Source: Rhodopirellula sp. (GTDB lineage Bacteria; Planctomycetota; Planctomycetia; Planctomycetales; Planctomycetaceae). Taken from it: a stretch of 53,882 nucleotides of DNA. The notes beneath the pieces are model-generated. The model saw only the letters and a list, made by a program, of their open reading frames with translations. It searched no databases and was not told where the DNA came from. The stretch lies in the NCBI GenBank assembly GCA_013203845.1, contig JABMPE010000074.1, positions 1-53,882 on the forward strand, written 5' to 3'. Positions 19,159-27,915 of this stretch are shown piece after piece (position 1 is the stretch's first letter; each line of letters starts with the position of its first letter). A program made the translations under genes and the position numbers.

Positions 19159-21099
19159 ATGAACACTCACCACCGTAGCACGATTGCCTTTGCGGGCGTC
19201 GTCATTGGGATCCTGTTTCTGGGTGCAACTTCCGGGTTGGCGCAGGATTCAACGGCAGCCGGAGCATCATCCAGTCCGGCAAGCGGCAGCCAGTCGGTTT
19301 CAGCGCCGACGACTCCGGGATCGAATGCAGGCGGTCCCGCTGCTGGTGATTCGACGGGCAGCGGCGGCCCTGTAACTGGCGGAGCCGTGGATGCCTCGGC
19401 GCAGGGCTCAGCATGGCCACCATTGCCGGTGCCCTTCTTTCGGGGCAACGCTCCACCGAACAGCGCCACACCCGCGGTTCCGGTGTCAGGCGGCTATCTC
19501 AGTCTTTTCCGATTGATCTTTTACATTGGCCTGTTGTCGTTCTGGGTCTGGTCATCGGCCTGGGTCAATGAAGACAGCACGTCACTGAAAGTCCGTAGCG
19601 ACTTCTGGAATACCGCGATGCTCGCCGCGGGTGCCACCGGATTACTGTTGTCGGTGGCGTCGCCCTCCTTCTTTCTGGCCTTTGTTCTGATCGGAGCTTC
19701 GACCGGAACGCCGCTCGGTTTTTACGTTCGAGAACGCAACGCCAAGGTTCCTGAGAAAGCGAAGGTGTTGACTCCCGAGCACATTCGCCGAGTCGGTATC
19801 AGACTGCTGGCGAAGCTCGGCATCAATATCGGCGGTGAAGGTGAAATCGGATCGGGAAACGGACCGGATATTCAATTTGTCGGTCGAACGCAGACGGGCC
19901 GGATCGACGCCTCCCGCACGAAACAGGTGGAGAATTCCCGCGGGTTCATGGCTGCCAAAGAACTGGTCTACGACGCTCTGATTCGACGTGCGACGGACAT
20001 TCACCTTGAGCCGCGTGAAGACACCATGAATGTGCGCATGAGAATTGACGGGGTGATGTACCCTGTCGAACCCTTTGATCGGGTTCTCGGCGATGCCGTG
20101 CTGAACATCTTCAAGGTTCTTGGTGCGATGGATATCACCGAGAAACGTCGGTCCCTGGACGGCAGCTTTCGAGCACTCACGGAAGGACGCGAGATCGACT
20201 TCCGCGTTGCCACGCAGGGCATTCGTGGCGGCGAGAAAATGAGCCTGCGTATTCTCGATCAGTCAGGATCCGCAAGCACGCTGGCAGAACTTGGATTCCG
20301 CAAGGCTCTGGAAGAGAAGCTGCTGCGAATCATCCATCAACCGCACGGCCTACTCGTGGTCTGCGGCCCCACCGGAGCCGGTAAGTCGACCACGTTGTAT
20401 GCCGCTTTGAAAAGTATCGACGCTTACCAGCACAACATCATCACGATCGAAGACCCGGTCGAGTACCAGATGGAAAACATCACTCAGATCGAGGTCAACA
20501 CAAAAGCCGGTCAGACGTTCGGCAGCTCGCTGCGCAGTATTCTGCGACAGGATCCGGACATCATCATGGTCGGCGAAATTCGTGACGACGAAACCGCTCA
20601 GATCGCCTGCCAGGCGGCCAACACGGGTCACAATGTGTTCTCGACCGTCCACGCCAACGATTCAATCACCGCCCTGTTTCGACTGCTGGACCTGGGCGTC
20701 GAACCGTTTCTGTTTGCGAGTTCCATTTCAGGAATCCTGGCGCAGCGGCTGGCTCGCAAGCTCTGTCCGAAATGCAAAGAAGCCTATCGACCGAAAGCCG
20801 AATTTCTCAAACAGGCAAATCTACCGGTTGACCGGATCGAAAAGTTTTACCGGCCACCGAAGGACCCGGAAGAAGAATGCACCGCGTGTGGCGGGCTCGG
20901 TTACCGCGGGCGGATCGGCGTGTTCGAATTCCTCGAAATCAATGACCGTCTGCGTGACATGATTCGGGACAAGGCGCCGTTGTCACAGCTCAAGTCAGAA
21001 GCTCGCAAAAACGGCATGCTGTACATGCAGGAAGAAGGGTTGAGGCTGGTCGTTAAAGGCCTGACGTCCATCGAAGAATTAATGCGGGTTGTGAAATAG
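19159..21099 (+). CDS. GspE/PilB-family secretion/pilus ATPase with N-terminal signal peptide and TM region
   Basis: Walker A GPTGAGKSTT, EDPVEYQ, Walker B DPDIIMVGEIRDDETA, tetracysteine CPKC...CTAC. Preceded by a signal peptide, Ser/Gly/Pro-rich linker and hydrophobic segments. Confidence 0.93.
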   Translation: MNTHHRSTIAFAGVVIGILFLGATSGLAQDSTAAGASSSPASGSQSVSAPTTPGSNAGGPAAGDSTGSGGPVTGGAVDASAQGSAWPPLPVPFFRGNAPPNSATPAVPVSGGYLSLFRLIFYIGLLSFWVWSSAWVNEDSTSLKVRSDFWNTAMLAAGATGLLLSVASPSFFLAFVLIGASTGTPLGFYVRERNAKVPEKAKVLTPEHIRRVGIRLLAKLGINIGGEGEIGSGNGPDIQFVGRTQTGRIDASRTKQVENSRGFMAAKELVYDALIRRATDIHLEPREDTMNVRMRIDGVMYPVEPFDRVLGDAVLNIFKVLGAMDITEKRRSLDGSFRALTEGREIDFRVATQGIRGGEKMSLRILDQSGSASTLAELGFRKALEEKLLRIIHQPHGLLVVCGPTGAGKSTTLYAALKSIDAYQHNIITIEDPVEYQMENITQIEVNTKAGQTFGSSLRSILRQDPDIIMVGEIRDDETAQIACQAANTGHNVFSTVHANDSITALFRLLDLGVEPFLFASSISGILAQRLARKLCPKCKEAYRPKAEFLKQANLPVDRIEKFYRPPKDPEEECTACGGLGYRGRIGVFEFLEINDRLRDMIRDKAPLSQLKSEARKNGMLYMQEEGLRLVVKGLTSIEELMRVVK

Positions 21100-21187
21100 C
21101 AACTCGCAGTAGCAGATCAACGGACGCCGGAGTTCGCCGTCCCGTTGATGACCAGGCACAAGTCAACGATTTCACCGAAAGTCGTTC

Positions 21188-21766
21188 ATGGGACTTTTCG
21201 ATATCTTTTCCCGAGGCTTAAGCGGCAAGACCCTCTCGGGTAAGGAGCCCCGGTGCGATCACTATTCGTTCGCTCACGTCGTCCTGAGGAAGGCCGTCTT
21301 TGAAAATCCTGCACACTGCGTGACGTCGTTAGCCTCGCCGGACGGCAGGCATTATCAGTCCGAACTCTGGGATAACGTTGTTGCCGCGTGTCACGAACAT
21401 CACCAGCCAGTCGAACTGACACTGGACGACATCCTGATTCACAAGTTACGTGTCGGCTCTTTTCCCTGCATAATCGTGGAGATGCCAGCTCCACACTTCG
21501 CTACCGAGGCGTTTTTCGTGGCGATCATCCTGAAGGTCGACGTCACGGCTCGGTCACAAAATCTGTCAAAGGAAGCGGTTCGCTACCTGACGCTGGAAAA
21601 TGGCGAGCCGCATGAAGAAAAAGTTCACACCATCCTCGGCGAGTGGTCGGCGGATGGCAGACACAACAATCTCGGCCCCGGCACATATCCGGAGCTGGGC
21701 GAATTTGTCGCCTGCATTACGGACCTTGTCTCGCAACAGAGTCTGCCTGATGAGTCGCGGTCCTGA
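21188..21766 (+). CDS. Conserved hypothetical protein downstream of the PilB-like gene
   Basis: 192-aa ORF MGLFDIFSRGLSGKTLSG..., co-oriented, balanced composition. Confidence 0.65.
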   Translation: MGLFDIFSRGLSGKTLSGKEPRCDHYSFAHVVLRKAVFENPAHCVTSLASPDGRHYQSELWDNVVAACHEHHQPVELTLDDILIHKLRVGSFPCIIVEMPAPHFATEAFFVAIILKVDVTARSQNLSKEAVRYLTLENGEPHEEKVHTILGEWSADGRHNNLGPGTYPELGEFVACITDLVSQQSLPDESRS

Positions 21767-21820
21767 ATCAAGTTCGAATCCCAAAGAAGTCCCAACAGGA
21801 CTGTCTACTGTGGAGCTGTT

Positions 21821-22522
21821 TTGATGTTTGATGTCATGCTGCTGATTGTCTGGGGAGTCGTTACCTGGTGCGTCGCTGGCGAAGGCGGGTTTGGAGCGGC
21901 CGTCACTTGCCTGGTGATCATCGTTTCGGGCCTCTTAGCGATGAACTTCTTCGAGCCGTTTGCTGAGTTCGCCCAGCGCAACCTGATGGGCAGCGGCGAA
22001 TGGCCGTTCCGATGGGACGTGATCATGCTGGCCGGCCTGTTCGGTTTGAGCGTTTTCGGATTGCGAACGCTGCTGGAAAAACTCTCGCCCCGCTACATCG
22101 AAATGAACGGCCTGGCCCACGAGATCGCCCGGTGGAGCTTCGGTCTGATCGGTGGGTACGTCACCATGGCCTTTCTGCTGACGGCGTTGCACACCGCTCC
22201 GTTGCCACGCAACTTCATGGAGTTTCGACCCGAGCGAGCAAACCTGTTCGGCGTTCTGGCGCCGGATCGCCAGTGGCTCGGTTTCACGCAGTACGCCAGC
22301 GAGAACGTTTTCGCCGCCGGACGCATCTTTGACGGACCCGTTTCAGATTTCATCGACGATCAGGCGGACGAAAATCGAAATACCGTCTGGCCGTCTTTTC
22401 CGATCCGATACGCGAGTCGCCGCGAACAGTTTGCATCGGGAGGTTTGATCGTCGCTCCGACCGCTGCTCCGACGGCGCCTGCCAGACCCCAGGGTTCCGG
22501 ATCCGGCGCCGCGGGATTTTAG
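21821..22522 (+). CDS. CvpA-family-like membrane protein
   Basis: N-terminal hydrophobic helices MFDVMLLIVWGVVTWCVAGEGGFGAAVTCLVIIVSGLLAMNFFEPFAE with CvpA-like organisation. Confidence 0.6.
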   Translation: MMFDVMLLIVWGVVTWCVAGEGGFGAAVTCLVIIVSGLLAMNFFEPFAEFAQRNLMGSGEWPFRWDVIMLAGLFGLSVFGLRTLLEKLSPRYIEMNGLAHEIARWSFGLIGGYVTMAFLLTALHTAPLPRNFMEFRPERANLFGVLAPDRQWLGFTQYASENVFAAGRIFDGPVSDFIDDQADENRNTVWPSFPIRYASRREQFASGGLIVAPTAAPTAPARPQGSGSGAAGF

Positions 22523-22727
22523 TCTGGATAACTCAATCGGGTCCGCGATCTGGTGAGTCATTCGCTTCTGAACCTGTGTCCGCTTTCATTTACACGGGGT
22601 CGCGTAACGATTTACATATCCAGTCTCATTCGCCGCTGGCCACGGATCTTTCAGGCCCAGGCACTTCCAGGAAGGCTCGCGCAGCGTCTCCCGTTAATAT
22701 CTCTCGATGCAGAAAGTCGAAAGCGGA

Positions 22728-23489
22728 ATGAACGAACCTGCTCCGGAACCCACTGACGTGTCTGCAGAACAGCCCATTTCACAGGTGCCAACCGGGATGC
22801 ATCCGGCGGGGCGTTTTCTCGGGATGATCGTTGCCGGCGCGGTTGCGACGAGCCTGGCCTATACCGCTGTCGCTGGTGTTGGCGATGTCCATCTGCTTCC
22901 TGAGGAATTCATGAACCTGGGAGGGATGCCTACTCCTGAAGAAATGGCGGCTGCGAATGCGGCACAGTTTGCAACAAATACCGGAAACGCCATGGTCTGG
23001 CTGGGAATCACCGGAGCAATCCTGGGCGGAGTGCTGGCGCTGGCTACCGGATTGCTTCGACGTGCCGGCATGGGAATTGTGATCGGTACTGTCGCTGGAA
23101 TTCTGGCAGGGGGCGGACTGGGTTACTTAGCGGGCAACCTCGCCGTTTCAAATCATGCCTCGTTGCAGGTATCTGTGAACGGCCCCAGCTCCCAACTCGA
23201 ACAGCAGATCATGGTGCTGCATGGAATTACCTGGGGCATTATCGGTGTCGGCGTGGGCGTGGGAGCCGGACTGGCCCGGCGAACGATCACAGTCAGGTCG
23301 CTTCTGGTCTCTGTGATCGTTGCCGGAACAATGGGCTGCGTTGCCGGTGGCGTATTTCCGATCATCGCTGGCGTCGCCGCTCCGTTGGAGAATGCAGTCC
23401 TGCCAGTAACAGCCCATGGTACGGGGCGAATCATCTGGATGGGACTGGCTTCGCTGCTGATTGCCGGAGGGCTCGGTCGAGCCGACTGA
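22728..23489 (+). CDS. Gly/Ala-rich multi-TM hypothetical membrane protein
   Basis: MNEPAPEPTDVSAEQPI... then repeated Gly-rich TM helices (GITGAILGGVLALATGLL, GIVIGTVAGILAGGGLGYLAG). Confidence 0.65.
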   Translation: MNEPAPEPTDVSAEQPISQVPTGMHPAGRFLGMIVAGAVATSLAYTAVAGVGDVHLLPEEFMNLGGMPTPEEMAAANAAQFATNTGNAMVWLGITGAILGGVLALATGLLRRAGMGIVIGTVAGILAGGGLGYLAGNLAVSNHASLQVSVNGPSSQLEQQIMVLHGITWGIIGVGVGVGAGLARRTITVRSLLVSVIVAGTMGCVAGGVFPIIAGVAAPLENAVLPVTAHGTGRIIWMGLASLLIAGGLGRAD

Positions 23490-23507
23490 CGGCAGTTGCT
23501 GGCGTCT

Positions 23508-23536
23508 GAGTTTCCAGGGCCACCGCCTGGAAACTC
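23508..23536 (+). terminator. Hairpin downstream of the Gly-rich membrane protein gene
   Basis: Perfect 11-bp stem GAGTTTCCAGG-gccaccg-CCTGGAAACTC, 19 bp after the stop codon; no clear U-tract. Confidence 0.5.
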
Positions 23537-23705
23537 GGCGACTCAACGTATCGCGTTTGCAACCGAGCGAATTCTCTGTCCAATCGGGCTTGCTCCAGGA
23601 CCGACCTGCCGGGATTCATCCGGATCGGTTTCTCAAAGCGATGCTGCCTCCTGCAACTGGTCAGTCTGCGACTGGCGGAATCACCGTGCTGGCGTTGACC
23701 TGGAA

Positions 23706-24023
23706 TCAGCGGAACAGCCCCAGCACGAACCCTCGATCCAACAGTCCCATGCTCTCGGCAATCTGCGCACCTGGGCTGAGGTCCATGTAAAGTTCCACCA
23801 CGTTCCCGGCGGTTTCACGCACTGGCTGCAGGATGTGCGTCGGTTGCTGCACGGTTGCCTGCTGCTGGATGGTCTGCTGCGGAGCAGTCGCGTCGTAAGT
23901 CGGCGTCGAAGACGAGTAGTCATCTTCGAAATGAAAGAAGAGAAAGTCACCAGCGGATGCGCTCTGACCAGAAGTTAGAACGAATCCAGCAACAAGGGCG
24001 AGCGAAGCAGTCAGTCTTTTCAC
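23706..24023 (-). CDS. Small secreted hypothetical protein
   Basis: Signal peptide MKRLTASLALVAGFVLTSGQSASAGD; Gln/Thr-rich middle. Confidence 0.6.
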   Translation of the reverse strand: MKRLTASLALVAGFVLTSGQSASAGDFLFFHFEDDYSSSTPTYDATAPQQTIQQQATVQQPTHILQPVRETAGNVVELYMDLSPGAQIAESMGLLDRGFVLGLFR

Positions 24024-24249
24024 AGTCGAGTCTCCGAAACAGGCGGACGATTTGTATCTGTCTATTCATTGCGTCAACGATGACACTTTGCCAGAAATGA
24101 TCTGCCGGTTGGCCTGAAGATTCTGAACCTTGTTGCAAAGGTCGTTGACTGACAGGTTGCGCGATCGGATGCTTTACCTGCTGTGACGATCGCGTCGACA
24201 CGTTGTCGTTTTGCAACGCGTTGAATCGCCGCGGTCGAGTGCGATGAGA

Positions 24250-25383
24250 TCACAGATTGACGACGGTCGCGGCTTCGCGCCAGTTGGCGGCGGGGCGACC
24301 GAAGTAGAAGCCTTGAGCGAGTTCGAATCCAAGTTCCCGACAGGCTCCGGCCTCTTCCAGAGTTTCCACGCCCTCAGCGAGCGGAGTGATGCCGAAGTCA
24401 CGCACCATTGCGACCAGTGTTTCGACCATCTTCTGCCGTTTTGGAGAAGCCTTGTGGATGTCCCGCACCAGCGAGATATCAAATTTCAGAACGTCTGGTG
24501 GTACTTCGACGAGATCCAGCATACGAGCCTGGCCCGCACCGAAATCGTCGTAGGCCAGCAGGATATCGAGATCGTTCAGGCCGAGTTGCAATTCGGCCAT
24601 GGCAGCCAGATCAGTGACAGCCGCTTCGTGGATCTCCAGAGTGATTGCCTGATTGGGAGCCTCATCCCGCAGCTCTTCCAGAGAGGCAATCAGGTTGGGA
24701 CTCTGAAGCTCCGTCGGGTGAGTGTTGAGGTAAAGCCGCTGGCCGTCGACCATGCCTGAGCCTTGTCGAACGCCTTCGCGACGACAAACCTCACTCAGTT
24801 CGTTCTCTCGGTCCAGTTGCTCTGCCGTTTCGAACATCTCCCGCGGCGAGGGGAATTCGGCAATCCGGCTGCGAGCCAGCACTTCGAAACCCACTGTCAA
24901 TGCATCGCAAAGTTTGACGATCGGCTGATAAAACGGAACCAGCCCCGTTCCATGAACCAGTTCGTCGAAACCTTCCAGACGCGCTGTCAGATTGTTGCCG
25001 TTCCAGTTGATCGTGCCGCGAGAGTCCTCTTCACATCGTTTCCTCAGTCGAAACTCGACACCACCAAAGTGAATGACATCTCCTTCGCTCAGCAGAGTGT
25101 CCGTACTGATTCGACGGCCATTGACGAATGTACCATTCGTACTGCCCAGGTCCCGCAGAAATATCACATTGGCAGCCTGTACGAACTCCGCGTGGATGCC
25201 AGAGACCGTTGGCCACGAAAGTCGCAGATCACAGCTTGAACGACGACCTGCCTGAAATCTCGACTGGCTCAGCGCGATCTCGCGACTGCGCTCGCCTTCG
25301 GCGACGGTCCCGCACAGATACCACTCCAGTCCATTCAGACTGGTCGCGTTCGGACAAAGAGAATTTGTGGTCACCTGCATCAT
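24250..25383 (-). CDS. FHA domain - EAL domain (c-di-GMP phosphodiesterase-like) protein
   Basis: FHA: SRFQAGRRSSCDLRLSWPTVSGIHAEF...LRDLGSTNGTFVNGRRI. EAL: GFEVLAR, LNTHP, LEIHE, AYDDFGAGQA, LKFDISLV, AEGVE, AQGFYFGRP. Confidence 0.9.
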   Translation of the reverse strand: MMQVTTNSLCPNATSLNGLEWYLCGTVAEGERSREIALSQSRFQAGRRSSCDLRLSWPTVSGIHAEFVQAANVIFLRDLGSTNGTFVNGRRISTDTLLSEGDVIHFGGVEFRLRKRCEEDSRGTINWNGNNLTARLEGFDELVHGTGLVPFYQPIVKLCDALTVGFEVLARSRIAEFPSPREMFETAEQLDRENELSEVCRREGVRQGSGMVDGQRLYLNTHPTELQSPNLIASLEELRDEAPNQAITLEIHEAAVTDLAAMAELQLGLNDLDILLAYDDFGAGQARMLDLVEVPPDVLKFDISLVRDIHKASPKRQKMVETLVAMVRDFGITPLAEGVETLEEAGACRELGFELAQGFYFGRPAANWREAATVVNL

Positions 25384-25710
25384 TTATACTTTCGCTAAGT
25401 CACCCGTAGTAACAAGTTCTTCTCCTACAGGAATCACCGATATTCAACATAGGTCGAGATTCAAGACAGGCAACTCCAATTTCAGGCAACACGAATGGAC
25501 GTAAGTGACGTGTGATTTCGCAGATAGCCGGCTTCTGCCCGATACTGCTAACAGCGCGATCTCCTTGTTCTGAGTTGAAGTGAAAACAGACAAGCGATTA
25601 ACCACGCGGAAGCGGCTTCAAGGCCGATCTTCATGGTGAACGGAAGCCGTGAGTATCGCCAAGGTCCTCACAATCGGCCCAGACACGACAGATCAACTCA
25701 GAAAGGAGAG

Positions 25711-27915
25711 TTACTCGTCGTTAAGAAATGCCGGGAGATAGGTTCCCGACGACGTGCCTTCAGCCTCGCTGGTGTTCGCCTCTGCCTCGCGAAGTTGCAG
25801 GTACGATCCGTGTCTAAGCCGGTCTTCGTGATCGTTACCAGCTTCGATGATGACGGCCGATTTCTGAAGGAGGCTTTTTGCGACTACGTTGATGCCGTGG
25901 CATCTTGTCTGGCAAAGGCCGCAGCCGACGCACTTGTCCGGGACCAGCAACGGAGCGAGTTGTCCGGTGCCCTCGATCGGCTGGCCGAGTTCGTTGACTT
26001 CGGTGCCGACCTGGACGAACTCAAGTGCGTCGTAACCGGCGGCAGTGCATTCATCCACGCAGAGCTGGCAGGCCTCGCCGTGAAACGGGAGGCATGTCGA
26101 CTCGTTGATGATCGCGAGTCCCATCCGTGCGTGACGTTTCTCTTCGAGCGGTAGTGCTCGGATCGCGCCCGTCGGACAAACCTGCCCGCAGGCGTTACAG
26201 CTCGAAGCGCACCCCGCCCAGTCGGCATTTACGTGCGGAGTCCACAAGCCTTCCAGCCCCTGCTGAAGGCCGAGTGGTTGCAGCACGTCGCTGGGGCATG
26301 ACTGAAAACACTCGCCGCAGCGAATGCACAGCTGCAGAAACTCGGCCTCGGGCACGCTGCCCGGAGGCCGAACTGGTCGAGGTCCATCGCCATCGAGATT
26401 CGCGCCAAATGACTTCGTTCCCGTCGCTGCCAGGAGGCCACCCAGAACTCCCGAGGCCGTGCCCACGGACGCAGACAGAAAACCTCGTCGTCCCAAAGCG
26501 GTTTCATTGGTGGGCGGATCGTTCTCGATCTTCAGACCGGACACTTCCCAGCGGTCGACAAACTTGATTGCGTGAGTCGGGCAGACTCCGCCGCACGACT
26601 GACAGAAAGTGCAATCGGTCGTTCGCGTGGTGAAGTCAGGTTTGATCGCGTCGAATGGGCAAATCTCGATGCACTTGTTGCAGTTGATGCAGGACGATTC
26701 GACCTTTCGCTCCGTCGCTCGAAACAGGTTGCCGAGTGAAAATACCGCACCGCTCGGACAAACGTACTTGCACCAGAACCGCGGACGAAGCAGGCCGAGA
26801 CTCAGCACCGCAAAAAACAAGGCGATGCTCAAGACGTGCCCGGCATTCATCGGCGGCAACTGGTGCCAGCCGGTCGCCGCTCCCGTTTGAAGCGGACTCA
26901 ACGTGAACAGCAGGCCGCGAGTAATTACCGGAATCGCCGAGAAGATTCCGCTCAACAGCACGCCGCCAAACGCCGCAACGAGAATTCCGAGCAACAGGTA
27001 ATACTTAATGTGAACCCACCAGCCGTCACCTGAGATTCGAAAACGTGTGACGCGTTTACCGATGGCCCAGTCGAACAGGTCAATCAGCGTTCCCAGCGGG
27101 CAGAGGTAACCGCAGAAGCCGCGAGGTACCAGGAAGCACGCGGCAAGAATGATTCCCGCACAGCTCAGAGACCACACCCACGATCGCGATGCGATCCCCG
27201 TCGAAAGGCTGACCAGCGGATCGATGGTGAGAAACAGCTCCGCAGCAACCTGCTCTTTTCGAGACAGATTGTCGGCATAGTGAGACGGCCATGCAGCCGG
27301 ATCGGTCTCGTGAATGGACCAGGGGCCGGGGCTGAGTGAAAGAACGTCAAACGTCAGATCAGGATTATTCAACACGGAACCTTCAATGTTCGATGTTGAA
27401 TTTCCGATGCTGGATGTTCGTCGAACCAGTTCGAGTCTGATCTCGCTGTTGTCGACTGACAAAACTCTGAACATCGCGGCGTCGGAATTCTCGCTCAACC
27501 CCGCCGAGTCGTCTCTGACGAATACCGCCTGCCCGGTCTTAAGTGGCAGCCTCGCTTCAACCGTTGCGTCGGCAACAAGCAGGACCGAGCTGTTTTCGAA
27601 ATCGAAGTCGGCGGGAATCCAGCCGCTCCAGGTTCGAGACGGCGTTGCGCTGTACGGCCAGCATGTCACGAGAAACAGCCAGAGAAACGTGACGAAGCAA
27701 ATGCTCTGGACGCTGCGACGAACCGGCGCTGCCAGCCAGACGGGCCCCATCCATCGCAGGAATCGTCGAAACCAACCACGTTGCTTCGTCGTACGCTCCG
27801 AGAAACACTTCGCCGGAAAAACTCGTCGCGCAGCTCGTGCCAGTATGCCGCTTCGCCGTTCCGGGACGCCCGGCTTTGATGATCGGAGAACGGGCAGGAA
27901 CCAGTCAGCTCGCAT
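25711..27915 (-). CDS. NapH/NapG-like membrane polyferredoxin (fused 4Fe-4S protein)
   Basis: FCGYLCPLG and WCKYVCPSG membrane motifs, CINCNKCIEICP, CTFCQSCGGVCP, CIRCGECFQSCP, CNACGQVCP, CVGCGLCQTRCH; internal RRGFLSASVGTASGVLGGLLA. Confidence 0.92.
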   Translation of the reverse strand: MRADWFLPVLRSSKPGVPERRSGILARAARRVFPAKCFSERTTKQRGWFRRFLRWMGPVWLAAPVRRSVQSICFVTFLWLFLVTCWPYSATPSRTWSGWIPADFDFENSSVLLVADATVEARLPLKTGQAVFVRDDSAGLSENSDAAMFRVLSVDNSEIRLELVRRTSSIGNSTSNIEGSVLNNPDLTFDVLSLSPGPWSIHETDPAAWPSHYADNLSRKEQVAAELFLTIDPLVSLSTGIASRSWVWSLSCAGIILAACFLVPRGFCGYLCPLGTLIDLFDWAIGKRVTRFRISGDGWWVHIKYYLLLGILVAAFGGVLLSGIFSAIPVITRGLLFTLSPLQTGAATGWHQLPPMNAGHVLSIALFFAVLSLGLLRPRFWCKYVCPSGAVFSLGNLFRATERKVESSCINCNKCIEICPFDAIKPDFTTRTTDCTFCQSCGGVCPTHAIKFVDRWEVSGLKIENDPPTNETALGRRGFLSASVGTASGVLGGLLAATGTKSFGANLDGDGPRPVRPPGSVPEAEFLQLCIRCGECFQSCPSDVLQPLGLQQGLEGLWTPHVNADWAGCASSCNACGQVCPTGAIRALPLEEKRHARMGLAIINESTCLPFHGEACQLCVDECTAAGYDALEFVQVGTEVNELGQPIEGTGQLAPLLVPDKCVGCGLCQTRCHGINVVAKSLLQKSAVIIEAGNDHEDRLRHGSYLQLREAEANTSEAEGTSSGTYLPAFLNDE

